From Ooceraea biroi (lineage: Eukaryota; Arthropoda; Insecta; Hymenoptera; Formicidae): a DNA stretch of 64,000 bases. The stretch lies in assembly GCF_003672135.1 (NCBI RefSeq), contig NC_039514.1, positions 1,302,001-1,366,000 of the forward strand, in the 5' to 3' direction. Below the pieces are notes generated by a model. That model was not told the origin of the DNA and did not search any database. It saw nothing but the letters and a program-made list of their open reading frames with translations. Positions 1 through 10,900 of the stretch are shown piece by piece. Within the stretch, counting starts at the first letter, position 1, and every line of letters begins with the position of its first letter. The position numbers and the translations under genes were made by a program.

Positions 1-110
1 GAAACTACGCCACCCTCGACATTTTGCAAGAGGAAAATTCGTCTCAGAATCACCTCAGGTATCTACCATTAACCGGTGTTACATTAGGTCTGGGACACCC
101 TGTATATTAA
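1..110. repeat. Probable end of a dispersed insect repeat, cut by the window edge
   Basis: The stretch ends in GGGACACCCTGTATA at about 92-106. Sequences of this kind (TATACAGGGTGTCCC on the other strand) are familiar to me as ends of very common dispersed elements in arthropod genomes, many of them mariner-like. No second end is visible because the window starts inside the element, so neither the family nor its target-site duplication can be determined. No open frame of note crosses it. The call rests on recollection of a motif and not on a search. Confidence 0.4.
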
Positions 111-800
111 AGTTTTGATATCTTAAGAAAACGTACCATGCAGTTGCAGATGCGTATCCTGTTAATATCGCCAGCAGTTGCAAAGAAATCAGTGAATCGG
201 GATGTCACTGGAAAAGGAAAGGAAAAAGACATTCGATATGTTAATGAAGTGGCAAAAACATGTTGATTAAAGTCGATAATAATTTAAAATAAAAATTGAT
301 TCGATTTCTGCGATTTTTTATCATGCGTAAAGAATACATCAGTAGATCGGTAGATGTGATATGTCAAATCTGATCCATTTTTACCTATTCTCGTGTCGCC
401 TTAGTGGCGTCGGATTAGACGGATGCGATGATGAAGAGCATAGGCGACGATTACGGTTTCTTCATCCGATTCAGAGGATTGACGTCGCGACGACCGGTTG
501 ATCGGCGTGCCACAAACGGACGAAGTAGCGACTTGTTTCGCTTGTGGCGTTGGAAATGAGGAGCGGCGGATGAGTGGGGGCGGCCGCGCTCCTGAGGATC
601 AAATTTTTCTGTCTTATGTCTTTCTGTCTTTTCCCGTAATGGGATTAAAGCGACATTATCGTACCAATTACGATACTTCGCACCGTGCCAGCCAATAATT
701 GTCAGTATCTTAATTATCAAAGATCATTGAAAGATATTTTGCAATTAATAGAGACAAGTAGAGACAGGATTGACATTATGCAAATTTAAACACTGATCGT

Positions 801-1082
801 ATGTATAAAAATTGTCTATTGTGTGTTAATCTCATGATCTTGTGCGTACCTAACAGACGCAATGTGGATTGGTGCATTGTTGGTATGTCAAAGGATCTTT
901 GGCTCCTAATTAATTCTCTTGAAATGAGACGCCTTGTGACGCGGATGTCCACGCTGGAGGAGCTTCTCCGGGACGCAAACGTTCCTGCCCTAGACGAATC
1001 CTTATGCAGTTTTGAAAAGAGAAGGTGCAATAGTTTCACGAATGCGTGTCTATCCGAGCATCGAGAGAGACGGTTTTACTAG
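801..1082 (+). CDS. Candidate terminal coding exon of a small Cys-containing protein, unrecognised
   Basis: The frame is open from an ATG at 801 to a TAG at 1080-1082 (93 codons). It may instead begin at a splice acceptor: CCTAACAG ends at 856 after a T-rich stretch, and a second possible acceptor TCAAAG ends at 893. The distal part has balanced codon use and contains an amphipathic run, STLEELLRDANVPALDE. Near the C-terminus three cysteines are spaced C-x6-C-x6-C, with a basic cluster EKRR between the first two and RERR just before the end. That arrangement would suit a small secreted or processed peptide, but I do not recognise the family. Poly(A) signals follow 127 nt after the stop, and a minus-strand gene converges on it from 1340. 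The start is undecided: the N-terminal 18 residues are hydrophobic but short for a signal peptide, so the spliced version is equally likely. Confidence 0.42.
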   Translation: MYKNCLLCVNLMILCVPNRRNVDWCIVGMSKDLWLLINSLEMRRLVTRMSTLEELLRDANVPALDESLCSFEKRRCNSFTNACLSEHRERRFY

Positions 1083-1208
1083 CTTCGCAAGAGAAATAGT
1101 GCGAAGCGCTTATCCGTCGATCTCTGCCGAATATCGCAATTAATTCCGAATGGTGCAAATTACTGAGAGCACTTGTGCAATTCGTGAATTAGTGCGTAAT
1201 GTAATTTA

Positions 1209-1228
1209 AATAAAACTGTAAAAATAAA
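1209..1228 (+). terminator. Candidate poly(A) signals of the plus-strand exon
   Basis: Two AATAAA hexamers (1209-1214 and 1223-1228) lie 127 and 141 nt after the stop at 1082. A further AT-rich run with more AATAAA-like words continues to about 1250. Distance and composition fit a short insect 3' UTR. The region is AT-rich, so chance hexamers are possible. Confidence 0.4.
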
Positions 1229-1333
1229 ATTAACTAAATAAATAAAAATGTAACTTAAATAATTAAAAACAAATGCGATTAGTAGCTTGCGTTAGAACAA
1301 AGTATCATCCTCGAACCAGGACATAATGATAAT

Positions 1334-1339
1334 TTTATT
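1334..1339 (-). terminator. Candidate poly(A) signal abutting the stop codon
   Basis: On the minus strand an AATAAA hexamer begins immediately after the TAA stop (1342-1340) of the gene at 1340-2071. This would give an extremely short 3' UTR and leave about 100 nt between the poly(A) signals of the two convergent transcripts. Confidence 0.4.
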
Positions 1340-2071
1340 TTAAAACAATTTGAATAGAAAATACTTGACGAATTGCATTGAATCATTTTCAAGTAACAAT
1401 GAACAAGAGATTGAGGAAGATGTGCATTTTCTCGTTCCAAGAACTTTAGGGATACTAAATTCTAACGCAAGTGAGCTCAAGGACTTTTGTAATACATGGT
1501 GCAATACTTTTTCTCTGGCGAAGCGTATTCGTAGTACTTCCACGAGAGCAGCTATTACTGATACAAGCAACATCGCCACGAGTATGTGGCCTGCCACAAT
1601 GGTGGACTTCATCTGACGCGATTTCAAGATCTCTTCAACGTTTTCTTCGTCGATGTTCTTTCTCTTTCTCTTGGATCTACCGGTCTTCTCCTTATTCTGC
1701 CTACTATCCTTCTCCTCTTCAGAATCATCATCATCATCGTCGTCGTCGTCATCGTCGTTATCGTCGTCGTTGTCATCGTCGTCATCCTCATCGTCCTGCA
1801 CGTATGTGCAATTTTCATCGTAATCATCCAGAAAGACGGACATCAGGCGATCCTCGTACTCCAAGTTTGGACAGCGTTTCAATTTCCGATGATCCATCGG
1901 TATCACGGACTCTCTCTTAGCCGGATCGGCGACACTGTCATCTCCGTTCTGATTGGAGTAGCTCGTGTTGAACAACAATCGCAACGGCAAAGACAGAAGC
2001 ACCCCGAATATCATCAGTATCAACAGGATGCTAACGTTGATGCCCAACGACAATCGTTTCTCTTCAGTCAT
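1340..2071 (-). CDS. Unrecognised two-helix membrane protein with a poly-Asp loop
   Basis: This is part of by far the longest open frame in the window (open to 2437, 365 codons). The ATG at 2071-2069 (MTEEKRLSLG) is chosen because it sits just before the first hydrophobic segment; it gives 243 residues. Residues about 11-34 and 157-180 are hydrophobic helices. The loop between them has Cys67 and Cys88, N-glycosylation sequons at Asn35 (NTS) and Asn87 (NCT), and an almost pure Asp/Asn/Glu tract at 93-120. A basic stretch follows with an RSKR furin-type site at 132-135. A cytosolic-looking tail of about 60 residues follows helix 2. A minus-strand acceptor (ATTTACAG, next base 2216) makes 2216-1340 a plausible last exon, so coding could begin upstream and add the in-frame residues containing CDQLYPALPW. 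The topology (loop outside, both ends inside) is inferred from the sequons. I do not recognise the family and assign no function. Confidence 0.68.
   Translation of the reverse strand: MTEEKRLSLGINVSILLILMIFGVLLSLPLRLLFNTSYSNQNGDDSVADPAKRESVIPMDHRKLKRCPNLEYEDRLMSVFLDDYDENCTYVQDDEDDDDDNDDDNDDDDDDDDDDDSEEEKDSRQNKEKTGRSKRKRKNIDEENVEEILKSRQMKSTIVAGHILVAMLLVSVIAALVEVLRIRFAREKVLHHVLQKSLSSLALEFSIPKVLGTRKCTSSSISCSLLLENDSMQFVKYFLFKLF
1723..1796. repeat. Trinucleotide repeat coding for the Asp tract
   Basis: Imperfect TCA/TCG triplets on the plus strand read as GAT/GAC (Asp) on the minus strand, within the frame at 1340-2071. Occasional AAT/AAC (Asn) and GAG/GAA (Glu) codons interrupt it. The mixture of GAT and GAC suggests an older, constrained microsatellite and not a fresh pure expansion. 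Length variation between individuals is likely. Confidence 0.8.
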
Positions 2072-2437
2072 GTTGGCAAAGTATCGGCACCACGGTTGTT
2101 TATCTGAAGGTCTGCTGCCGAAGACCACAGCGGTTCTTGTGGATTTCCATGGTAACGCGGGATACAGCTGATCGCATTCAAAATCGCGTCGTCTTCGAGA
2201 AAACCAACTGACGTAACTGTAAATCAATCGGCTCGAACGGGACTTTGCAGACGCACTCTCTCCGATTGTTATTAAAGCTGAACGATATCGCTGACACGCT
2301 ACTGACGCGTCCTCGTTCGTATCTGTCCCTCGTTCCGATGCAACTGTTGCGCGTGCCGTCGTGTAGGCGATTCGTAGTGAACCTGGACGTCGGGTTGCGA
2401 TATTGATTTCCCAGGTGGACCAGACACGTACGCGCAA

Positions 2438-3100
2438 GTCTAGCGGTGCCTCGTTGTTGCTCGTCGGTGGACATCTCGCATATGCCGGTAATTAGATTAC
2501 GCTTATGGTGAACGGGACATGGCGATTTGCCACGGGGCTTTAAACACATTGAAGGACGGCCAAGAATACCTGCGAATAGGTCAGATATTATCGAGCACCA
2601 ATCTTTCTTCTTAACATGCACAACTTGCTAGAGGATAATTGCATACCTACACATTAGAATCGATAATGTTAAATAATATCACGCGTACCAGATAATTATC
2701 GAGCGGGAAAATGTACCGTAACTTATTACTCGACTCGTTTACGGACTCTTTTTTCCTTGGAGGAAAATGATGCGATGAAAAATCAGCAGGTGAAACATGA
2801 AAGATCTGATTGCGGAAGAGAGTTCAAGTAGACTCGCACGAAGAACGAGACACGAAGTGTTCGGTGTGGAGGACAACTCGTCGAGATAGACGTGGCTACG
2901 GTTTCCCATTGAACGGAAGAAAGCAGCGGCGGCACGATGTGACCGGTGCGAGAGAGCCAACTCTCGAGGAGAGCACCCCCGGTTTCTCTAGCTGCGCGCA
3001 TGCATAAATAATATTAGACAATATCAAATTAAAATTCGCATCTTTCTGGGAGCAACAATGGAGCGTGTGGTGGAGCAACAAAGGAAACGCCCGCCGTGCC
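2438..3100. other. Non-coding sequence upstream of the minus-strand gene
   Basis: Several overlapping minus-strand frames run through 2178-2621, but none shows domains or a convincing start. Part of it could be 5' exon or intron of the minus-strand gene at 1340. The rest, including the AT-rich stretch near 2640-2720, shows nothing I can name. Confidence 0.4.
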
Positions 3101-3140
3101 GATCCGCAAGTGGTAGCGCATCGTGGCGGCGCACGGCATT

Positions 3141-3148
3141 TATAAAAG
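3141..3148 (+). promoter_or_regulatory. Possible TATA box
   Basis: TATAAAAG occurs in a CATTTATAAAAGTAA context, about 40 nt before a long purine-rich leader-like stretch. A transcription start would fall near 3170-3175, where no strong initiator is evident. No coding region is identified downstream, so this is only a candidate. Confidence 0.15.
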
Positions 3149-3186
3149 TAATAAAACAGTCGAACAACAACTCTCGGGAGTGAGCG

Positions 3187-3310
3187 GTAGCGGCGGAAGA
3201 AGAGAGAGAGGGACCACGACTGCGAGCAGGATAAGCCGGGAGGTGAAAAGAGGAAGGCAGCAGGAGAGGAACAGGCAAAACAGAGCAAAAGAGAGAGATG
3301 AAACACAGGA
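3187..3310 (+). repeat. Purine-rich low-complexity tract
   Basis: The plus strand is dominated by A and G (GAGAGAGAGGG, AGGAAGGCAGCAGGAGAGG). Arg/Glu/Lys-rich open frames across it are compositional artefacts. GAGAG words could bind GAGA-factor-type proteins, but there is no direct evidence. Confidence 0.6.
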
Positions 3311-6300
3311 GAACAGCGACCCGACCCGACCGACCGGTAGCCCAGCCCCAGCACACGTATATCTTGCTCTGCTACTCCGATTCTTCGAGGTTCTCATTGA
3401 TGAGCTCCCTCGTGCCTTCGCAGAAACCCGATCGCGTTGCGTGCGGCTGATTTTTAAAAAATAGCTGCGATTACCAGACAAATGCACAGGCGAGGAATGA
3501 CTCACTGAATGAAATAGTGATACAACACACGAATGAGAATGTGCGAAAGTTAAATCTTTTATTAGTCGATCGTTACTTTGTAAGATATAAAATATCTTCA
3601 ATGCTGCTTTCTGTGAATTAAAGTAAGGTAGGCAGATCTTTTGCGTGAAGTATTTATTTAAATAATTTATTACATTACACGAGAATTAGTGAGTTCAGAT
3701 TCGCGTTTATCCAGTGGATGGCCGCTTCATCTCAGCTGAATTCGCGGATTCGAGAAGAGAGCGTAAATTTATCGTCAAAGTATCCGGCGCGCTTACGTGT
3801 CACAAAGAGAGCGATGCGTTGCTAATCTGCGAGAGCCATAATTATCCCGCGCGGCACAATTATTTCGAGGAGCCTGCGAAGCGTAGCCGGGAAATCGATT
3901 ATCGCATGCACCATGGGTGCGGAGGTGCGCTTCGAGGTCATCGATTGAGCGATTTTTACGGGTCGGCCAGCCGACCGATGCTGAAGATGTAGGTAGATAG
4001 GTTGAGAGCCAGGGTATGTAGAGCAGATGCTGCGAGCCGCGGCCGTGGCGGGGTGCGTGATTTTTCACCGCCGACAGCTCCTCCTTCGAGAAGCGCGCAT
4101 TCCACCTCCTCCCTTCTCTTCCTCGGGAAGAGAAGACCTCTCTACCACCGCCTTCCTCCTCGGGCTCCTTCATCCTTCACTCTTCATTCTTCGCGTCCGG
4201 CCGGCGTGCTAGACGTCGTCTCGCTCGCTCCCGCGCTGGCCGACGTACCGGCCGCGGACACGCCACTGGACACCAGTTGCACGATCTTAGATTTGCTGAT
4301 CCCAAGTGCACCGACACACCAGAGGAAGATGCATGCACCGGGCACGATGCGCAGGGCGCGCCCGCCAGCCACTCCTGCGGTCGCGTGTGGCTCGTGATGA
4401 GCGTGCGCGGACGCACGCGAGTCACGCACTACCGAGGGCCTGTATCTATTGACACATCAGAAAATTTAGGAAACCGTGGAATAGCGATGGATGCGCGCGA
4501 TACGTAACGGCGGGAATGTTTATTAACACCGGAGGAAATTGGAAACGCTGGGAAATAAAAACCTGCGCGTTTCCACGCGTGACACGTGACGGTTCGTTGA
4601 CGTGCCAGGATATTAAAATCCGCGAGACAGGAAATTGCGTTCGCGAGAATAAAAGTCATTTAACAAACTTTACACAAGCGGATGATGATAATCAAATTCC
4701 TACTTAAAGTTATTGCTCTCCCAAAATGTCTTCTTCTTCTTCTTCTCTGTGAGGAGTCTGTCAGGTGAGGCACTCGTCACCGTGGCCGGTACCAATTTAC
4801 CTCGGCTTCGAGTGATCCTCCTAGGAGATCGAAAGTAGCACACAGCCCGCGAACGTCGTCGAACAGATGCGTCGAGATGGACATCAAGCTTAAATACGGC
4901 TTCGCGTGTCGCGTCACGGCCAGAACGTAACGAGCACTTCTTTCCAGCGCGTTTTTTACACGCCGCCAAAGTTGACGAAGAGTGAGAAGGAGAGGATACG
5001 GCCTGTCGCAATTTCATGCCTAACTACCGGTATATTCCGCCGGTATTAAATCACTCGCGCCCGTCGTAAAATATGCGCATCCAATTTGCGGCGCGACCGC
5101 GCGTCCCGCAGACCCGCGATCGGAATATTTACGGGCGCATTTGATTAGGCTGATAGCATAATTACCGGCTGTCCGAAAATCGATTTACGCCCTAAAGAGG
5201 GTAATGTGTCCGCCGTATCCTAAAGTTATTATCTATTATGCCACGCTTGAAATTTGCGCGGACCATTTGAATAAGGTGCGGAGTGATCGGTAAAAATTGG
5301 CCGTCGTAAAGCGTATCGCGGCATGTATTTCCTTAAATCACAGCGTGTCTGCCACGATCGTTTCTAACAACGGCGATACGTAGCCCTCTTTCCGCCAGAG
5401 CCGTTAAGACTCGAATAAAATCTGACAAGGTGCACCGTCTTTCCTCGATAGCGAATAAATGGACGAGAGTCTCGCCTTACGTCGTTAGAATTCCAGCCTG
5501 CCGCGAGCGACTCGTACGAAGCGGATTACGAAGCGCAGCGTTCTTCCCCGCGTGGCAACACGCGCGTTCATCCTGTCGGAATTATTACTTTGTTGCAACG
5601 CATCTCCGTATAAATAAAATTAATACTATACTGCGGACACCGCGCCGCGCAACGTGTGTTTCCTTTGAACACGCATCGCACCATTCACGCCATCACCAGC
5701 ATTCCCGCGGTGGATCGAGATCGAGGGGGGATGGTCCAGTGAATTATAATATTATGCAGATTTCGTGATGCGCGCCGCGGTAAATAGCCGCGCGGACGAC
5801 GCGCGCGGACACTCTTCCTCTCGCTTCACCACCCTATCGCTGATCGACATTACGATGCGGCCGGAATCAAGATTACCGATGCTCGAAATCACACCCCTGG
5901 CACCTGTGCGCGAATACTGTGCTGAAAGAGCGAGGCGTGAATACAACTAATTGGCGTTGCGAGCGAGTTGCCGCGCCGCAGTGGCTCGGGAGAGTTGCTC
6001 GATATGGCTGCAAAATTTTCATCTATAGTGCTTATAAAATACAGAGACGGGAGACGCGCGAGGCGGATAGAGACGAAGAGAACCAGAGAGAAGACGGCGA
6101 ACGACAGGGTGTCCAGAAGGGGGCCGCAGGAGGGTCGTGTCGTGGCCGTTCTCCCCGTGGTGGATGTGCAGAGGAAGGATGCATCGCAATTACGCAAATT
6201 GCGGCTCTGTTCTCGCCCGCTCCGGGCTTACTGCCCGCGGAAGAGCATCAAGACGATGCCTGGCCGTCCGCGTCGTGGTGGCGAAGGATGGCGTCGCGAA

Positions 6301-7576
6301 GACTCCCGGGAGGTTTACATACACGTAGGCCCCATGGTACGTTCCTCCGCGGACGTGTTCGATTGCCGCTGTTTCACTCCGCAGTTTAAATGGATGGCAC
6401 GTCGTGTTTGTCGTCGGATGCTGCGGACCAACGCCGACCGGAGTTTGTCGCCGAGGCTGGCGACGCAACGAGGACGATTGCCGGAGTAATTGGTAGAGCG
6501 TACCTCATTTTTTAGCGGCACTCGCGTGTCTTCATTGGTCACGATAAAATTGCGCGAATATATCAGCAGCAGCAAGCGGCGCGACCAGCACGACATAAAA
6601 CACATGAAGGGTCTTCAGGATCGCTGTAGGGAATGGACGATTAATTGGGATGCAGCCTCCCCAGGATGATGTTGCTCTCGAGTGCAAAATATCCATGCCA
6701 AAATATCCATCGATATAAAGATTGGAAAAACGATAAGAGTAGGTATAGTTGATTCTATGTATAATATTTTGTAAACTCTTTCTCGATCCTCACTGATGTT
6801 GATACGAAGAAGTGTTCTCCAGTTCTCGGTCAATACTTGGATTTCTTATCTTGTCCTCGTACGCAGACATTTCTCTAAATTTGTTCTGGTGATTATCAGA
6901 TTATTCAATGTATAAGGAGCAATGTATTCGTTACGAGGCTGTTTCAGCTCGGTGAGTAATTGACGCACGCTCACGAAGATCGCGAGTGCCAAGCAGCTTG
7001 AATGGTGGATACGAAAAACGAGTTTGTCCTCTCGAGGCTCCGGACGAGCTACCGTTCCGAGAGATATCGGACAAGTCACACGGAGGTGGCGCATCTTGTG
7101 TGGAACCTCGCTGGCGGAACGAGAGGAATCGGCCTGGTCCGATGAAAAATGCCGGTTATATCGGGAAACTGGTCGGAGCACGCTCGTACGAAGACAAGCG
7201 CGTGGCTGCCGCCGCGCGCGGTCTTATTAGCGCTGATCAGCCTCGCGATAAATTTATATGTCGGTCGAGATATATACGCCCTGCGCGCACAGCGCACACG
7301 AACCGTGCTGCGTCTCGTGCCTTCAAAAAAAAAAGAAAAAAAGACGCCGTTATTCAGGATGCGCGGCTTTCCGTCCCCTGCCGCGATTCCACCTATGCGC
7401 GCGAATGCTCTTGCCACGCGCGCGCGACTACACGCCGACAGTATCCCTAATAGAAAGCGACAGACAGAGGTTCCTTAGCTTTCATTGATATCATTGCGGG
7501 TCGCGTCGCAACGAAGATGTAAGTCTTATTTCTTGCCAAAGTGGGAAGTGTGAAACTGCAAGTTCAGGCTTCAGGA
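3311..7576. other. Non-coding stretch, no supportable gene
   Basis: Many short frames exist on both strands, but none has a credible start, domain or codon bias. Notable content is a pyrimidine-rich tract on the plus strand near 4085-4200, a (TTC)n run at 4732-4746 and generally undepleted CpG. It could be intergenic or intronic. Confidence 0.5.
7325..7342. repeat. A-rich homopolymer run
   Basis: An uninterrupted A run is broken only by a single G. No retroposed gene or target-site duplication was found next to it, so it is more likely a simple repeat than a retrocopy tail. Confidence 0.6.
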
Positions 7577-7723
7577 ATGATAAGAGAGGCTTGGCTGAGC
7601 TCTGCACTGTACCTGAAAATAATTTTTCTAACAATTACTTTTAATACTATAGAATGCACGACTAACGATAAATGTGATGAAAATTATATTTGTGATAACG
7701 TTCTCTCTCTTTCTCGGCTATAA
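7577..7723 (+). CDS. Candidate first exon of a small secreted protein
   Basis: An ATG at 7577 opens a 48-codon frame beginning MIREAWLSSALYLKIIF, a plausible signal peptide (hydrophobic core ending at about residue 25). After it comes CTTNDKCDENYICDN, where cysteines fall at short intervals as in small secreted Cys-rich modules. The frame ends at TAA 7721-7723. A GTGATA at 7690 could be a splice donor, making this only a first exon. The AT-rich composition contrasts with the GC-rich flanks. No downstream Cys-rich exon was identified and I do not recognise the family. A chance frame is quite possible. Confidence 0.22.
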   Translation: MIREAWLSSALYLKIIFLTITFNTIECTTNDKCDENYICDNVLSLSRL

Positions 7724-7756
7724 TGTAGCTAGCTAACGCAAGAAGCATCGTCTCCT

Positions 7757-7900
7757 TACCTCCTGCTTCAAGATCCAACTTTACATCATCCTCGGTACAG
7801 TTTCTACAAGGTGTTACATTACTTGAAGCAACGCGAGAACTCCCGATCCGCCACGGAGATTTCTCTAATGACGAACTGATTCCACGATCGCGGCTGATGT
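7757..7900 (-). other. Exon-like segment bounded by splice consensus, uncertain
   Basis: On the minus strand an acceptor-like TTATTTCACATCAG ends near 7901 and a donor GGAG|GTAAGG lies at about 7757. One frame is open throughout and includes TPCRNCTEDDVKLDLEAG. A second frame is open for the first half. Open frames of this length arise often in this composition, so the splice signals are the only real support. Confidence 0.15.
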
Positions 7901-10900
7901 GAAATAAATGCGTCGCTTGATTCGCGCGTCAACGCGACGTTTCAAGCGGCCGTATGCGCATTTCGCTTTACCCACTTCTTTTCGCACGTCAGTCAGGATG
8001 AATCTGTCATAGCGCCCGAGCTCGACGTTTCATGGTTTTCTCGCGGGGACAGGTCGTCGCTCTTGCGATACGAGCGAATCGTTCGGGCTCTGAACTCGAA
8101 CGGAATACACGAGCAATTCCGCTGGCTCGGCGCGATTTTGCTCGGCTCTCCCGATAAAACCTCGTAAATCCTCGACTTCGTTACGCGATGAACGTGCACG
8201 CTTCCAGGATATAAACTTCTTACCCGGCCGGCTCTCGGCGAAGTTTACGCGGTCGTTCCCTGATATTCGCGTCGGGACAGCATGCACCCACAGCATCCCG
8301 AATTATGCTAATCTTAACGTAGCTATCTCGCGTTACGTTGGTGCGTGCACCTGTTGAATATATGTCGCACGTCGCTTTTTCGCTGTCGATAGCCGGCGTT
8401 AACGCGATTCCAGATCAGAAAGCAAAAAATCCTGCAATCTAGCTGATGATCTCGGGACCTGCTGCCATGCACAGTAACCAGACCGCTCTTTAAGCGCCAC
8501 GTCGAGTCGCGCGGGCAAGCGAGCAGGCGAGCGACAAGCGGAAGCTCGCGAGGGGCGTATTAACGACGGGGCCATAACGCGGGGCGTTTATTTCTCTATC
8601 GGCGGCGTCGAGCCTCGAAAGGGCCGAACGCGGGCTCCGATGGAAACGGCGGAAACTTACACGGGAAGCCGATAATTAGCGCGAGCTGAATCGGCTCCCG
8701 AAGAGGCGGGAGAAAGAAAGAGAGAGCGCGTACCCCAGTGGCCGGCGGTAATCGCCGTAATTTATGCCTCGACGGCCACTCGCCGGGGATATAGGCTCGT
8801 TGAGATAGGCCAGGAGCGTAAAAAAGGTGTACGGCGAAAATGTCGCCCAATTAACGGGCGAATTGGAGCGACCGAGGTCGGGCGCCGCGCGCGTACGCGT
8901 ACGCGTGTGTATGCGTATGTTTTACGCTCCCGTGTATCAACATCCGCGTAGAGGAAGCCGAAGGCCGAAGAAGAGGAGGAAGCTTAACGAGTCCCTCTCG
9001 CGCAAAAGCCGCCGCTGCACCATTAGCGCGGGAGCGACGAGCCGACTTAAATATCGCGAGCGTTCAACTGGACGAGAGGAGCCGCGGCGAGGAGGCCCGG
9101 CCTCGTCGAGAGGCGCGCCTTCTCTTTTGAACTCCGAGCCACTTTTACGATTTTATTATTGGCTCTTACGCTCGCGATATTTATGCGACGCCGCGCGATA
9201 TTTTCCACGGCGGAACGCGTCGACTTTAATGGCGACCGCCTTATCCCGGGGACGGTCCCCTCCGCCGGGCCCGACGTGCATAGCATCGTGTACTAATAAC
9301 GCTTCGACCGCGAACGCGCGCGACTTAATTAGAAGGATACGAACGGACTCCGAGAAGCGAGGCGCGCGACCATCCGCTCGCTCGCTCGCGAAATTTTCAC
9401 GAGCGACGCGGAAATTTACGTTTCACTGATATGAACGTGCCAGTGAAAAATAGACGGTCGCTGGCGATAAAGAAGCTCGCAGCAGCCGAACGCGAGCGCA
9501 CGTTGCACGGACAGATTTCTCTAACAACCTTCTCATTAGTATATCAAGCCGAACGCGGCTACTTAACTGCGGATTAACCAGTGATTGATAAAACGATAGT
9601 GCGCGTCGCTGGACTTTTCAAGTTCCTCAACTCGGACGAAGTGTCCAATCGATCAAGCGACGGTGCGCGCGAGAAGAGTATAGCGCTCATAATCTCCCAC
9701 GCCTATCGGATGTTAATGACCCTGATGAACGTAACCGGAGCAGGCTCAGGAACATTGATGGCGCGGTCCCATGGTGCGGAATATGCGCAATGCGAAATTG
9801 ACGGAACGCTCGATTCTTTTTACGTTCGTTCCGCCGATTTCTATTCCGCAACTTATCATTTTATCTGTGGAATTATTTGTGCGCTTGTGTGTATATATAA
9901 AACTTGCGTCTGGTAGATGTGCAAAAGTTAAGAAAAAAAGAGAAAATGCCGAATACTCAACAGAGATTCGTAAGAATATTATGAAAAACTATTTAAATGT
10001 CAAATAATAAATATTATATTATTGACATCACACGTTCGAGCTGAAGACAACAAGTTAACACGATGAAGCAGACGTGAAGAAGAATTTTCTCTCGAGTCGT
10101 GGCTGTGCCAGATTACTCTGGTTGGCCGTGTCGCAAGCCGTTTGTGACGGCAATCCGGCAATTCTTTGGAACGCGAAAATCTGGAAGTCTCTGCCAACAT
10201 TCCGCATGGCTGCCCATAGCTATACCAGCATCACTACCCCCCACCGCCACTAGCATGCGATCAAACCACCACCATCACCAGCATCACTTCTTTCATCCCG
10301 TTCTTCTTCTGCCTCGATATGCCTTAACTACCGTGATACACCGGCGGCGGACCCGTTTTTATTCCGTGCATCGAGTTCCTGACACGACAATCGGTGTTAA
10401 CCAGTAATTCAGATCTCGGCTAACGGCTGGTAATTTAGATGCGCGCGCGCGCTCGCGCACGCGATACCGAGATCGGATCACGGATATTTGACGATTTCTT
10501 CGCGTCTCTCCAGCCCGTGCAGCGAACTGTCGAGAAGTCGCTCGTGTGATGATACGATCCTCCTTCTTCCTCTCCAGAGGAGATTGTATTTTGCAGGGAT
10601 CAGCATCTGTATTGCGGCCGTACCCAAGTTGACACCTTCTCGCATCCTCTCGCGTTGCTATCTGCGGAGTGTTCTCTAGATTAATGACACTTCCTAGCCT
10701 TGTATGAAATTTTTCTAGGTAGCGTTAGTAGTTATTTCGAGTTGAATGGGATCTGACTTGAATTACCAGATCGGAAACTTAAGTTAACTGTCAAGAAGAC
10801 ACTCTTTCTGTATTTAGAAAACTTTTTTTATTGTTATTTAATGACATATATTGTAATAGTATCATAAAAGTTAGAAACTATGGAATTTAATGATCCTCGA

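Noticed and set aside
8827..9429. 200-codon plus-strand open frame
   Set aside because: Arg/Ser/Ala-rich product from CpG-dense DNA, with overlapping open frames on both strands and no domain, splice signal or codon bias.
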